Origin: Acholeplasmatales bacterium
GTDB lineage: Bacteria > Bacillota_I > Bacilli_A > ML615J-28 > CAG-313
NCBI GenBank assembly: GCA_003539625.1
Contig: DPOU01000018.1
Coordinates: 1-41,952 of the forward strand
Direction of reading: 5' to 3'
DNA: 41,952 nt
Of the stretch, positions 14,667 to 24,449 are shown piece after piece. The notes under the pieces are model-generated. The model did not search any database. It saw only the letters and a program-made list of their open reading frames with translations, and was not told the DNA's origin. Position 1 is the first letter of the stretch; the number at the start of each line of letters is the position of its first letter. The translations under genes and the position numbers were made by a program.

Positions 14667-15087
14667 AATTTATTGTTATATACTTAGTTTTGTCAATTTC
14701 TTCTTGTGTTACTTCCGGAATAACAACCGTTAATACCCCATTATGATATGTCGCAGTAGCTTTAGTATCATCAGGACAACCAACGTAAAAACTTCTTGTA
14801 TATTGTCCATTATATCTTTCTTGATGTAAGTATTCATAATCGGCTGTATCAGTACTATTTGATTGATGATGTTCTACCATTACTGTTAAATAACCTTTAT
14901 CCAATTTCACTTGAATATCTTCTTTTGAATATCCTGGAATATCTATGTCAAAAACATAATTTCCTTTTCGTTTTGATACATCTGATCGCATAAAGCCATT
15001 ACTATATGGCTCATTATACCAATTACTACCAAAAAAATCTTCCCAAAAACTTGGCTTATTATATTTTACATTTGTTAATTTGCTCAT
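14665..15087 (-). CDS. Small heat-shock protein (Hsp20/alpha-crystallin)
   Basis: 140-residue ATP-independent chaperone that holds unfolding proteins. N-terminal arm WEDFFGSNWYNEPYSNG, then the alpha-crystallin domain (about 35-130) with DVSKRKGNYVFDIDIPGYSK, TVMVEHHQ and the ATYHNGVLTVVIPE motif (A-x-x-x-n-G-v-L), which closes the domain. Start at ATG 15087 because AGGAGG lies 5 bases before it; an upstream in-frame start has none. It is transcribed from a promoter about 130 bases upstream through a leader that contains a terminator-like hairpin. Confidence 0.93.
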   Translation of the reverse strand: MSKLTNVKYNKPSFWEDFFGSNWYNEPYSNGFMRSDVSKRKGNYVFDIDIPGYSKEDIQVKLDKGYLTVMVEHHQSNSTDTADYEYLHQERYNGQYTRSFYVGCPDDTKATATYHNGVLTVVIPEVTQEEIDKTKYITIN

Positions 15088-15157
15088 ATTTCCTCCTGTT
15101 TTTTTTATTATTTGCACAAGTAATTAGTTTATACAATATTTTTTAAAAAAAAGAAAA

Positions 15158-15172
15158 CTCTACACAGTAGAG
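15158..15172 (-). terminator. Terminator-like hairpin in the hsp20 leader
   Basis: CTCTAC/GTAGAG with a 3-base loop; on the minus strand it is followed by TTTTCTTTTTTTT. It lies between the promoter at 15229-15257 and the hsp20 start, and also downstream of the DUF368 gene, so it may be an attenuator, the end of a short RNA, or simply the end of the DUF368 transcript. Confidence 0.65.
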
Positions 15173-15228
15173 CTTCCTGCACCTTAAAATATTTTTGAAA
15201 ACTAAACCTATATAATTTTCACACTTTA

Positions 15229-15257
15229 AGTATACATTATATTTGCTTTTAGGTCAA
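15229..15257 (-). promoter_or_regulatory. Promoter upstream of hsp20 leader
   Basis: Minus strand TTGACC (15257-15252), 17-base spacer, TATACT (15234-15229). The start would fall near 15222, about 135 bases before the hsp20 ATG and 50 bases before the hairpin at 15158-15172. Confidence 0.7.
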
Positions 15258-15301
15258 TACCATTTAGATTAGAATACCAAAAATGGCAATTAGAATGCAC
15301 A

Positions 15302-16270
15302 TTATGCAACTTCATCATTGCTATCTTCAACCTCAGGTTCACTACTTTTTTCAAGTTCTTTTTTTCTTTGATAGTTGTAAAAGTAGTAAAGTAGCACAAA
15401 TCCTATTATTGCAAACACAATACTTAGTATTATATTTAAAACTAAATGATTTTGAATAGAGTTTAGGATATCGGGATTTGGTAATATACGTTTTTGATAA
15501 GCATCCTTATATATAGTAATTGGCGAAACAATAATTAATGCTAATATTGCATACCAAACTAAAGATGCGTGTTTTTCAAGTAATTTAGATATTACCCGTG
15601 ATATTCCAATTGTACCAATAAATATACCAACAATGAATGGCAACATAAACCAAAGGTTTTCCTTAAATGGTAAAAAGTTACCTTTAAAAATACCATTTAT
15701 CATACTTCCAAGTTTAGACATAAGGGGAGCATGAACACCGAATACTAGTAGTACCGTCATGCCACTAGCGGCCGGAATAATCATTGTTGCGCTTCCAAGT
15801 GTAGATACAAGTATTATATATATTATTGATGATACTTTTGGAACCGTAAAATCAGTATCAATTGCTAATCCTAGTTCTTCACTAAATGCTAAAACTATGG
15901 CAATGGCACAAAAACCGATGAAAGTAATGATACTTCCAATAGTTGTTTTTGCCTTTTTTATATTTCTAATTATAAGTGGTAATGTTGCAACCACAAGTCC
16001 TACAAAGAATCCTGAAGTAATTATTGGGAAATGATTTAAACATTCAACAATAGTTATTGCCGCAAGTCCAAGACCAACTAATGCACCTATGATATATGCC
16101 CATAATTCTCCTAAAGCTTTAAGAGGCTTTTTAGATAATTTTCCAACAGAATCTGTAAATTTTTCATATATACCTAGTATTACTAACATAGTACCCCCAC
16201 TAAAACCAGGTATCATACAACTCATGCCAAATAGTACTCCTTGTAATAATTCTATTAATCTTTTTTTCAT
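15302..16270 (-). CDS. DUF368 polyprenyl-phosphate transporter
   Basis: 322-residue polytopic membrane protein. The conserved DUF368 opening GVLFGMSCMIPGFSGGTMLV (about 10-30) and the repeat-like second half IIPAASGMTVLLVFGVHAPL are clear, with about nine hydrophobic segments and an acidic cytoplasmic tail. Known: DUF368 proteins (PopT) were reported to recycle undecaprenyl phosphate across the membrane. ATG 16270 is chosen since the upstream GTG is within the AGGTGA ribosome site. It lies just before the capsule cluster, which uses the same lipid carrier, but is a separate transcript. Confidence 0.88.
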   Translation of the reverse strand: MKKRLIELLQGVLFGMSCMIPGFSGGTMLVILGIYEKFTDSVGKLSKKPLKALGELWAYIIGALVGLGLAAITIVECLNHFPIITSGFFVGLVVATLPLIIRNIKKAKTTIGSIITFIGFCAIAIVLAFSEELGLAIDTDFTVPKVSSIIYIILVSTLGSATMIIPAASGMTVLLVFGVHAPLMSKLGSMINGIFKGNFLPFKENLWFMLPFIVGIFIGTIGISRVISKLLEKHASLVWYAILALIIVSPITIYKDAYQKRILPNPDILNSIQNHLVLNIILSIVFAIIGFVLLYYFYNYQRKKELEKSSEPEVEDSNDEVA

Positions 16271-16286
16271 TTTTTTCACCTAATAT

Positions 16287-16315
16287 ATTATATCATTTAC
16301 GTTGTATTTTTTCCA
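16287..16315 (-). promoter_or_regulatory. Probable promoter of DUF368 gene
   Basis: Minus strand TATAAT (16292-16287) with a weak -35 TGGAAA (16315-16310) at 17 bases. Confidence 0.5.
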
Positions 16316-16364
16316 CTATTTTAACGTATTTTTCAAATTATTTATAAAGAATGTTTCGCTAACA

Positions 16365-16391
16365 AAAGTGCTATGTTTTTCATAGCACTTT
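16365..16391 (-). terminator. Terminator of the capsule operon
   Basis: AAAGTGCTATG (16365-16375) pairs with CATAGCACTTT (16381-16391) around TTTTT, 9 bases after the LicD stop. It closes the long minus-strand polysaccharide transcript. Confidence 0.8.
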
Positions 16392-16399
16392 ATATTTTT

Positions 16400-17221
16400 T
16401 TACTTATTTTCTTCTTTATAGTATGCATCAAAAGTATGATTTGCAATTCTTTTTTCTACTGGTGGTAATTGCATATAATTACCATATTGTTTTGTTAGAT
16501 ATTTATCATAATCTTTTACTGTTTTAAATTTATGATTTTCAAACTCTATTTCGGTATATTCTTCATAGAGTTCTTTATCTACTACTTCATTTTTAGCGCC
16601 TGAAACAATACCAACATATTTTGAGTTATTGTAATCATATTTTAAGTATTTTTTTTCTAATTTCAAGGCTTCTTTTTTACCACTAGTAAATCTACTCATT
16701 ATATAAAATATGAATCTAATTACTTGTCTTTTAAAACCATAACATTTATTTACAAAGAATTTTCGCCATTGTGAAGCAGCAAGAATTGATTTCTTAAACT
16801 TGTATTGGTTATAAAACTTTAATGCATAATCTAAATCATCACCAAATCCATCAACAGGGAAGATATCAATATAAACCCCATAGTTGGCTTTAAATCTATT
16901 TGCATATTTTTCAACTATTGTTGTGTTTGGATCATAAACTTTTGCGAATAGGTAATTATAACCTTTATCATTGTGAATATCAATTAGTTTATAATGAGTT
17001 TCATGTGTATTACAATATTCAATAAACTTTTCATAATCTGGTCTTGGCATAGCAACATCAATATCATCATCCCAAGGTATAAAACCTTTATGTCTAACTG
17101 CTCCAAGTAAAGTTCCATATGATAAAGTGTAGTTCAGTTTTTCTTGTTCGCAGATATCTGCAAACCATATTAAGATGTCTAATTCTACTTTTTTTAGTTC
17201 TTCTAGTGATAATTTTTCCAT
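16400..17221 (-). CDS. LicD-family phosphotransferase
   Basis: 273 residues. The LicD core YTLSYGTLLGAVRHKGFIPW is followed by DDDIDVAMPRPDYEKF (51-66), the metal-binding nucleotidyltransferase-fold motif, and IDIFPVDGFGDD near 117-128. Known: LicD proteins attach phospho-substituents such as phosphocholine, phosphoribitol or similar groups to teichoic acids and capsules. No licA or licC partner is in the window, so the donor is unknown. Last gene of the capsule operon, one base after capG. It likely decorates the polymer made by the upstream genes. Confidence 0.9.
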   Translation of the reverse strand: MEKLSLEELKKVELDILIWFADICEQEKLNYTLSYGTLLGAVRHKGFIPWDDDIDVAMPRPDYEKFIEYCNTHETHYKLIDIHNDKGYNYLFAKVYDPNTTIVEKYANRFKANYGVYIDIFPVDGFGDDLDYALKFYNQYKFKKSILAASQWRKFFVNKCYGFKRQVIRFIFYIMSRFTSGKKEALKLEKKYLKYDYNNSKYVGIVSGAKNEVVDKELYEEYTEIEFENHKFKTVKDYDKYLTKQYGNYMQLPPVEKRIANHTFDAYYKEENK

Positions 17222-17222
17222 C

Positions 17223-18350
17223 TTAGTATTTTCTCCATACCATTTTATTTACAACACCAGTATAGCTTTGAATGATTTTTACAACTTTGTTAGATACATC
17301 ATCTACATAGTTTGGAACATCTAATCCTAAGTCCCCATTCTTTTGCATTTCTACTGCAACATCAACTGCTTGTAATACTTGTTCAGTAGTTATTCCCGCA
17401 AGTATAAAGTTACCTTTATCAAGAGCTTCAGGTCTTTCGGTTGATGTTCTTATACATACAGCTGGAAAACTATGGAAGAAAGATGATTCTTCAGGTAGTG
17501 TGCCTGAGTCAGATACTACACAGAAGGCATTAATTTGTAATTTGTTGTAATCACTAAAACCAAATGGTTTTAAACTTTTAACTAGAGGATTAAACACAAA
17601 TCCACGTTTTTCAATATATTTTGCACTTCTTGGATGAGTAGAATAAATGATTGGCATTTGGTATTTTTCTGCCATTGCGTTTACCGCATTCATTAATGCA
17701 AAAAAATTCTTTTCATTATCAATATTTTCTTCACGATGTGCTGAAAGTAAGATGTATTTACCTTTTTCTAATCCTAATTTTTCTAAAACATTACTTTGAT
17801 TAATTTTATCAAGATTAGCTCTTAATACTTCAGCCATTGGTGAGCCAGTAACAAATGTGCGTTCTTTTGCGGTACCTTCATAATTTAAGTAACGTCTAGC
17901 ATGTTCAGAATAACACATATTTACATCACTTATATGGTCAACGATACGACGATTAGTTTCTTCTGGCAAATTTTCATCAAAGCATCTATTGCCTGCTTCC
18001 ATATGGAAAGTTGGTATATGCAGACGTTTTGCGGAGATAACTGATAAGCAAGAATTGGTATCACCTAGTACAAGTACCGCATCAGGTTGTAATTTTACCA
18101 TTAAATCATATGATTTAGCTAAAACATTTCCCATTGTTTCTCCTAAATCTTTGCCAACAACATTTAGATAGTAATCAGGAGCTCTTAGTCCTAAATCTTC
18201 AAAAAATACTTGGTTTAGTTCATAATCATAATTTTGTCCCGTATGTACTAAAATTTGATCAAAGTATTTATCACATTTTTTGATTACTTCTGATAATCTT
18301 ATTATTTCAGGTCTTGTGCCAATTATAGTCATTAATTTTAATTTATTCAT
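17223..18350 (-). CDS. capG: UDP-GlcNAc-2-epimerase-type enzyme CapG/FnlC
   Basis: 375-residue non-hydrolysing 2-epimerase. Motifs: TIIGTRPEIIRLS at the start, HTGQNYD, VLGDTNS, FHMEAGNRCFDENLPEETNR near 115-135, LLSAHREENID and the SDSGTLPEESSFF active-site stretch. In this context it follows CapE and CapF, so it should do the last step to UDP-L-FucNAc: C2 epimerization of UDP-L-PneNAc. Taken alone it could be WecB (UDP-ManNAc); the neighbours favour CapG/FnlC. It overlaps capF by 8 bases. Confidence 0.9.
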   Translation of the reverse strand: MNKLKLMTIIGTRPEIIRLSEVIKKCDKYFDQILVHTGQNYDYELNQVFFEDLGLRAPDYYLNVVGKDLGETMGNVLAKSYDLMVKLQPDAVLVLGDTNSCLSVISAKRLHIPTFHMEAGNRCFDENLPEETNRRIVDHISDVNMCYSEHARRYLNYEGTAKERTFVTGSPMAEVLRANLDKINQSNVLEKLGLEKGKYILLSAHREENIDNEKNFFALMNAVNAMAEKYQMPIIYSTHPRSAKYIEKRGFVFNPLVKSLKPFGFSDYNKLQINAFCVVSDSGTLPEESSFFHSFPAVCIRTSTERPEALDKGNFILAGITTEQVLQAVDVAVEMQKNGDLGLDVPNYVDDVSNKVVKIIQSYTGVVNKMVWRKY

Positions 18351-19518
18351 TTTTATTTCCTACCTCTAGATAATATGTATCTGGTTTTGATGGATCAAAG
18401 CATTCATCACACCACATAAATGTTATTAAATCTTCTGTCTTTGATAAATTAGTTATTTCGTGTGTATAACCTAATGGTATATCTACTACCTTAATTTTAT
18501 CAGAAGATACATAATATTCAATAATTTCATCGCTATCTATTTTTCTAAATCTTATTAAGCCTGTTCCACTAACTACCACAAATTTTTCTACTTTTGTATA
18601 CATATGATAGTGGAAACCTTTAGTAATACCTGGTTTTGAAATATTTACCGAAAATTGTCCATGATGATCGGTTCTAAGTATTTCGGTAAAAGATCCTCGA
18701 TAGTCTTCATTCATTTTAAGTTCATAGGCAAAATCATTAGTTGGTAAGTATGAAGTATATGTAACATATAGTTTTTTACAGAATTCATTTTTTACATCAG
18801 GCAAAGCTAATCTTTCACTACTTGTACTACTACGAGCATTTTTGAAACTATATAATAAATCGGCAATTTCTCCTAAACTTACTTGATATGTTGGTTGAAC
18901 ACTACAATATAATCCTTGTCGATTTTCATTGTTAACAAGAGCTCTTAATAACTCTTCAACAATATCGCCAACGTAAACCAAAGTTAAAACCGTTTCTCTA
19001 TTATTTATTGTTATTGGTAAATCATTTGCAATATTGTAACAAAAAGTTGCAACTACACTATTGTAATTTGGTTTACACCATATACCAAAAACATTAGGAA
19101 AGCGATATATTAACGTCTTTACATTGTTGCTTTTTCCATATTCTTCTAATAATTCTTCACCACATTTTTTTGATTTACCATACTCATTATCAAGCGTAGC
19201 CTGAATAGATGAAGATAGCATTATTGGTGATTTATTACCATGGTTTTTAAGAGTATCTAATAACACTGATGTAAAACCAAAATTACCTTTCATAAAGTCT
19301 TCTTGATTTTTAGGTCTATTGATTCCTGCAAGGTGAAAAACAAAATCACATTTTTGACAATATGTATCTAATAATGATATTTCGGTATCAATGTCATATT
19401 CATAAATTTCTTCTATTTCGATATTATGAACCTTATCTTTTTTATCCATTATATTTTTCAAGGCAGTTACAAGGTTTTTACCAATAAATCCTTTAGCACC
19501 AGTGACTAGTATTCTCAT
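18343..19518 (-). CDS. capF: CapF/FnlB bifunctional reductase in UDP-L-FucNAc synthesis
   Basis: 391 residues with two domains. The N-terminal SDR part begins LVTGAKGFIGKNL (4-16), contains HLAGINRPKNQEDF and YGKSKKCGEELL (YxxxK catalytic pair), and reduces the 4-keto sugar. The C-terminal cupin (about 265-385), with GFHYHMYTKVEKFVVVSGTG and YTHEITNLS, carries metal-binding His residues and does C3 epimerization in CapF of Staphylococcus aureus. Order and overlaps with capE (1 base) and capG (8 bases) confirm the pathway. Confidence 0.93.
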   Translation of the reverse strand: MRILVTGAKGFIGKNLVTALKNIMDKKDKVHNIEIEEIYEYDIDTEISLLDTYCQKCDFVFHLAGINRPKNQEDFMKGNFGFTSVLLDTLKNHGNKSPIMLSSSIQATLDNEYGKSKKCGEELLEEYGKSNNVKTLIYRFPNVFGIWCKPNYNSVVATFCYNIANDLPITINNRETVLTLVYVGDIVEELLRALVNNENRQGLYCSVQPTYQVSLGEIADLLYSFKNARSSTSSERLALPDVKNEFCKKLYVTYTSYLPTNDFAYELKMNEDYRGSFTEILRTDHHGQFSVNISKPGITKGFHYHMYTKVEKFVVVSGTGLIRFRKIDSDEIIEYYVSSDKIKVVDIPLGYTHEITNLSKTEDLITFMWCDECFDPSKPDTYYLEVGNKNE

Positions 19519-20564
19519 TAGTTTAGTCCATCCTTTTCCATTTCTTCTTGAATGTATTTTAATGCTTTAATTTTTTCGACAACTTCATCAACTGTTAGTA
19601 AAGCTGTATTGTTTGAGTTAAATTCTGATAATTTGGCGCGTTCTAAGTTCCCATTTGTATAGTAATTATCGTAGTTTAAATCACGTTTATCACAAGGGAC
19701 TCTATAGAAATTACCCATATCAAATGCATGAGCACATTCTTCATTAGTAAGTAATGTTTCATACATTTTTTCGCCATGTCTTATACCAATTACTTTTATC
19801 TCATTGTCGGCTTTCCATAGTTTCTTAACAGCTTCGGCTAATACTTCAATAGTACAAGCTGGTGCTTTTTGAACTAATATATCACCAGATTCACCATGTT
19901 CAAAAGCAAATAATACTAAATCAACGGCTTCTTCTAAACTCATGATAAAACGAGTCATTGTTGGTTCAGTTACTGTTAATGGTTTACCACTTCTTATTTG
20001 TTCAATGAATAGGGGAATAACACTTCCTCTTGAGCACATTACATTTCCATATCTTGTACAACAAATAGTTGTTTTTTTAGGAGATACTGTTCTTGATTTT
20101 GCAACAATTACTTTTTCCATCATTGCTTTACTTGTCCCCATTGCGTTAACTGGATAAGCTGCTTTATCGGTAGATAAACATATTACTTTTTTTACACCTG
20201 CTTCGATTGCGGCAGTAAGAACATTATCAGTTCCTAAAACATTAGTTTTTACCGCTTCAATGGGAAAGAATTCACATGAAGGCACTTGTTTTAACGCTGC
20301 AGCGTGGAAAATATAATCAACATCGTGCATCACGTTTTTAACAGATTGTAAATCTCTTACATCGCCAATGTAAAATTTTAATTTTTGATATACATCAGGA
20401 TATTTTGCTTGATATTCGTGTCGCATATTATCTTGTTTTAATTCATCACGACTAAAAATTCTTATTTCTTTAATATCTGTATCTAAGAAACGATTAACAA
20501 CTGCGTTACCAAATGAACCAGTTCCACCAGTTACTAATAATACTTTATCTTTAAATATACTCAT
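19518..20564 (-). CDS. capE: CapE/FnlA UDP-GlcNAc 4,6-dehydratase
   Basis: 348-residue soluble SDR enzyme that makes the first step from UDP-GlcNAc to UDP-L-FucNAc. LLVTGGTGSFGNAVV near 10-24 binds NADP; the catalytic stretch STDKAAYPVNAMGTSK has Met where classical SDRs have Tyr, as in the CapE/PseB/FlaA1 group; GIRHGEKMYETL is the C-terminal conserved motif. Start at ATG 20564 because AAGGAG lies just before it. The length fits the soluble type, unlike the membrane enzyme at 28416. Confidence 0.93.
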   Translation of the reverse strand: MSIFKDKVLLVTGGTGSFGNAVVNRFLDTDIKEIRIFSRDELKQDNMRHEYQAKYPDVYQKLKFYIGDVRDLQSVKNVMHDVDYIFHAAALKQVPSCEFFPIEAVKTNVLGTDNVLTAAIEAGVKKVICLSTDKAAYPVNAMGTSKAMMEKVIVAKSRTVSPKKTTICCTRYGNVMCSRGSVIPLFIEQIRSGKPLTVTEPTMTRFIMSLEEAVDLVLFAFEHGESGDILVQKAPACTIEVLAEAVKKLWKADNEIKVIGIRHGEKMYETLLTNEECAHAFDMGNFYRVPCDKRDLNYDNYYTNGNLERAKLSEFNSNNTALLTVDEVVEKIKALKYIQEEMEKDGLN

Positions 20565-20574
20565 ATTTTTCTCC

Positions 20575-22089
20575 TTATACATTCTTTTCTTTTATATGTA
20601 GTACTTTTTTTTCTAATCTTTTTTCATACTTGTTAAAGCCAAAGATGTTCATACTAATGAAATAAACTATGACTATAACTGAACAACTAATAATGAATTT
20701 CCAAAGTGCTTTAAGCGGTAAGAAATATATTGCAAAGCCACATAAACCAGAAATTATTAAACAAATTAGTGTTCCTTTAAGTAATTCACGATAATATTTA
20801 AATATTGGTATATTCATATCTTTTTTAAAGATTATATTCATTATTAGAACATCACCAACTAAATAAGATATTGCGGTACCAATCGAAGCTCCAATTAAAG
20901 GATTCCATTTTATTAAAAAGATAGTTAATACAATATTTAATGCTGTAACAAATACTTGTAATATTGCTTGCTTTTTATGTTTTTCCATTGCCCAAAGTAT
21001 TTGAGTTCCCACTGATTGTGATTGAGAAAAAACAAGCGGTAACATAATTATTAATGCAACATAGTATGCATCACTTGCATCTTGCCCAGCCCACAGTTCT
21101 ATAAAGTATTTACCATTTATTAAAAAGCCAACCCAAATTATTCCTAAGATAATAAAAAGAATTCTACTAATTTTTAAAAACTCTTTATAAATATCTTCTG
21201 TTGTAGCTTTATTTTCAACTAGTTCAACAACACCTGGCATAATAATTCCATTGACTGATAAAGCAATTGCTTTGAAGTATTGGCAGATTTGGGCTCCTGC
21301 CGCATATATACCAAGTATTATGGCCGATGCTTCAACCAGTGCGCCAATTAAAACTTGGTCTGTCATAGTATTTATTTGAACCACAATCATTTGTAACAAA
21401 ATAAAAGCCGTATAATTTAATATTTCTTTAATAAAACTAAATTGTAAATTTTTAAACTTAGGTTTTATTTTAATTTTAGATTTTACATATATTATAGTTA
21501 CAATACCCATTAATATTGTACTAGCTAAATTAACAATTGTTATGGCAAGTGATTTAGCACCAAATACAAGCATTAATGTGCATCCACTTACTCTTACAAT
21601 TACTTTAATCATATCTATTAATTTTGCGGCAGTATACTTTTCATAAGCTATTAATAGTTTACTAAAAGTAACAAATAATAATGTAAAACCAGCGTTTAAC
21701 ATTGTAACAAATAATAATTTTTGTGCTAATTTTATTTCTTCTACTGTTAACCCTTTTGAAAAGGCACTAGGAAAGATTAAACAAAGAATTACACCAACAA
21801 TTACTGCTATCAAAAAAATAGCCGTATAGAATATAATTGATAAGCCGTAAAACTTACTCTGGTTTTCATCCTCTTTATTAACCCTATACTTTGCCATATA
21901 TCTGACTAAAGCATTTCCAATTCCTAAATCTAACAACAATAAATATGATGATATTGTGGTTGTAAGACTATATATACCATATTCTGCTTGACCAAGTGAT
22001 CTAAGTAGAAAAGGCACATAAATCATACCCGATAATATGTCGATTATTAATCCTACGTAGGATAATATAACTCCCTTTTTCCTACTCAT
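20575..22089 (-). CDS. wzx: Wzx oligosaccharide flippase
   Basis: 504-residue membrane protein with 12-14 hydrophobic segments, of the polysaccharide transporter (MOP) superfamily: SYVGLIIDILSGMIYVPFLL, then RSLGQAEYGIYSL and DLGIGNALVRY near the start are typical. It should move undecaprenyl-linked repeat units from the inner to the outer face of the membrane for Wzy. It overlaps the preceding glycosyltransferase by 8 bases and is 10 bases upstream of capE. Only flippase in the cluster. Confidence 0.92.
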   Translation of the reverse strand: MSRKKGVILSYVGLIIDILSGMIYVPFLLRSLGQAEYGIYSLTTTISSYLLLLDLGIGNALVRYMAKYRVNKEDENQSKFYGLSIIFYTAIFLIAVIVGVILCLIFPSAFSKGLTVEEIKLAQKLLFVTMLNAGFTLLFVTFSKLLIAYEKYTAAKLIDMIKVIVRVSGCTLMLVFGAKSLAITIVNLASTILMGIVTIIYVKSKIKIKPKFKNLQFSFIKEILNYTAFILLQMIVVQINTMTDQVLIGALVEASAIILGIYAAGAQICQYFKAIALSVNGIIMPGVVELVENKATTEDIYKEFLKISRILFIILGIIWVGFLINGKYFIELWAGQDASDAYYVALIIMLPLVFSQSQSVGTQILWAMEKHKKQAILQVFVTALNIVLTIFLIKWNPLIGASIGTAISYLVGDVLIMNIIFKKDMNIPIFKYYRELLKGTLICLIISGLCGFAIYFLPLKALWKFIISCSVIVIVYFISMNIFGFNKYEKRLEKKVLHIKEKNV

Positions 22090-23212
22090 ACTTCACCAAC
22101 ATATCTTTTAAATCTTCTTTAAATTCTTTATCTAGTTCTTTTACTACATCAACATTGTTTGTTTTATTATTTAAATTTATATTTAATATCGCATTAGCAA
22201 TTTCTTTTTCATCTGGTACGTTATAAAACTGTATATATTGACCAACTTTTGAATTTTTGATTGCGGCAATATTTACACCAACTACTTCAAGGCCATTACT
22301 CATATATGATAAAATCTTAGATGGAAATGATGTAGTGTTAAAAGCAGCATCAATATTTTGGGTACAAAGGCCTATTTGACATTTTTGAATAAACTTCAAA
22401 TATTCTTCATTCAACTTAAGTCCCTCATATATTACTTTTGTAGTACCATAACTGTTATTAACTTCATTAACTGCATTTTTTATATCGGCTATATCTTTTT
22501 CACTACCAAAGCCCAAAATGTGTATTAGATAATTATTGGGTAAATATTTTGCAACATTAATTGCATTTAATGCTCCTTTATTTTGAGCTAATGTTCCCGC
22601 ATATAAGCAGTGAATTAAATTGTCATTAAAAGCTTCTTTATATAGTGTTGGTATTTCGTATGTCCCATAACACGTAACATAAGGTAATTGTTTTGTGTTA
22701 ATTATTGAATTAAGGTAATCGTTTGAGAATATATATGACGAAGCATTTTTAAAAGCTTTAAGTTCTTTTGTTTTAGCTTTTTCATCATTAATTACGTCAC
22801 CATATATTTCTTCTACTTCATATACGATTTTATCAGTAATATTCTTTTTGATATATTTGACTAACTTCATATTAGCAAGTGAATGATATACAACAACAAT
22901 GTCATCTTTTTTCACATTTTGTTTTAGGTATTTTCTTATTTTTTTATCGTACAATTTATGATTAAGGTATCTTATTATTCGATTATTACTATATTTTCCT
23001 TTGAATAAATGGCAAATAACATTTTCACTTACTTGATAGTACACTTCATCTTGACTATCTTTAGTTGGATATGCAAGTGATACTATTTCAACTTCGCTAG
23101 AACAACTTGCTAGTGCACTTGCAACATATTTACCTTTAGTAATGGCAGATGGGGTAACATTACGATTCGTTTTGTTATCGAAGTGTATCAAATAATATAT
23201 TTTGTTAGCCAT
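22082..23212 (-). CDS. Glycosyltransferase (GT-B fold)
   Basis: 376 residues, cytoplasmic. The C-terminal half is a GT-B nucleotide-sugar domain: HCLYAGTLAQNKGALNAI then HILGFGSE and a final NTTSFPSKILSYMSNGLEVV, in which P-S-K-x-x-x-Y replaces the E-x7-E pattern of family 4. The N-terminal half is poorly conserved, as expected for the acceptor domain. It should add one sugar to the repeat unit; donor and linkage are not readable from sequence. AAGGAGG lies before the ATG. Confidence 0.82.
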   Translation of the reverse strand: MANKIYYLIHFDNKTNRNVTPSAITKGKYVASALASCSSEVEIVSLAYPTKDSQDEVYYQVSENVICHLFKGKYSNNRIIRYLNHKLYDKKIRKYLKQNVKKDDIVVVYHSLANMKLVKYIKKNITDKIVYEVEEIYGDVINDEKAKTKELKAFKNASSYIFSNDYLNSIINTKQLPYVTCYGTYEIPTLYKEAFNDNLIHCLYAGTLAQNKGALNAINVAKYLPNNYLIHILGFGSEKDIADIKNAVNEVNNSYGTTKVIYEGLKLNEEYLKFIQKCQIGLCTQNIDAAFNTTSFPSKILSYMSNGLEVVGVNIAAIKNSKVGQYIQFYNVPDEKEIANAILNINLNNKTNNVDVVKELDKEFKEDLKDMLVKYE

Positions 23213-23228
23213 ATATCCTCCTTCTTAT

Positions 23229-24449
23229 TTATAGTTTTTTATACTCTATTAAATAATTATCAAGCATTTTTTGATTAGAATATTTTTCTTTAGCCATATT
23301 AGCTATTTCTTTTTTGTTCAAAGATTTATTTAACCAATTCTTTACGGCACTTTCTAATTCATCTATTTTTCCATATTCAACAAACTCACTATATTGTTGA
23401 ATTGATATTTGTTCTGGAGCTCCTGCTTTAAATCCTACTACTGGGGTTCCCGAACATAAACTTTCAGCACAGACCATTGAGAATGTTTCAAATTGGCTAG
23501 TTAAAATTGTTAAATTTGCCATTGAATAATACTTAGCAAGAAGTTCTTGATTTGTGACTTTTCCAAGTAAAATTACATTATCTGGCATTTCTATTTTAGT
23601 TGTAACATTCCCCGCAACAACAAACACTATTTCTTTTTCATCTTTAAATTTTTTTGCAAGTTCTAAAACATAATATCCGCCCTTAATGTGTTTTTTATCA
23701 TCATTAAAGTTAGGTGTTGCATGAAATATTATTTTCTTATTTTCTAAGTTAAGTGATTTTCTTAAGTCATCAGTTTCATAATATTTAAATGTGTTAGTAT
23801 CTAAACCATTTAATATTACTTTATGATTAAAATTACCAAGAATTGGTGATCTAGCTACTCTATTATCAAGCCAAGGTGATACTGATATAATTCTTATTTT
23901 ATCAGTAGAAAATCCCGTAAATGCTTTCTTCATTTTTTTCCACATTTTATTGGTTTGATTAAATATTAGTGAGCCTGTTTCTTCTCGATATTTTTTACAG
24001 TTTTTGCAACCATTATCATTCTGCCATTTATTACATAATCTAGAATGGCTACAACCACCCGTATACATGAACTCTGCATGTAAAGTTAAGATAGTTTTTA
24101 TTTTTGCTTTTTTTAAATAATTTATTAATTTATAGATATCAACAAAATAGCCATTCAGACACTGTAAGTGAACAATGTCAGGTTTTTCTTTTTTTATAAT
24201 TTTTAGCAAATGATTAGTAGGTATTAAACCATGTGAATACATCATACCATCAATATTGGCTAGAGCGTGATTTATTTTAGCATTGAATTCACTACAAGTT
24301 TTATAAACATTTTTTTCTTTTATTGAATTTCCTCTACCATAACATACTATTGAAGTTATATTATGTTTTTCTAAAAAAGAGTGTAATTCATAAACAATTT
24401 TACCAGTACTACCTGTTTTATAAACAACATTAATTTGCATCACTTTCAT
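23229..24449 (-). CDS. Glycosyltransferase family 4
   Basis: 406 residues. Opening MKVMQINVVYKTGSTGKIVY binds in the GT-B fold, KPDIVHLQCLNGYFVDIYKL and TLHAEFMYTGGCSHSRLCNK are typical of one family 4 branch (WcaC-like), with a Cys cluster C-x4-C-x7-C-x2-C around 131-148 that may bind a metal. The donor site FETFSMVCAESLCSGTPVVG shows E-x7-E. It starts 20 bases inside the preceding gene. Sugar specificity unknown. Confidence 0.9.
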   Translation of the reverse strand: MKVMQINVVYKTGSTGKIVYELHSFLEKHNITSIVCYGRGNSIKEKNVYKTCSEFNAKINHALANIDGMMYSHGLIPTNHLLKIIKKEKPDIVHLQCLNGYFVDIYKLINYLKKAKIKTILTLHAEFMYTGGCSHSRLCNKWQNDNGCKNCKKYREETGSLIFNQTNKMWKKMKKAFTGFSTDKIRIISVSPWLDNRVARSPILGNFNHKVILNGLDTNTFKYYETDDLRKSLNLENKKIIFHATPNFNDDKKHIKGGYYVLELAKKFKDEKEIVFVVAGNVTTKIEMPDNVILLGKVTNQELLAKYYSMANLTILTSQFETFSMVCAESLCSGTPVVGFKAGAPEQISIQQYSEFVEYGKIDELESAVKNWLNKSLNKKEIANMAKEKYSNQKMLDNYLIEYKKL

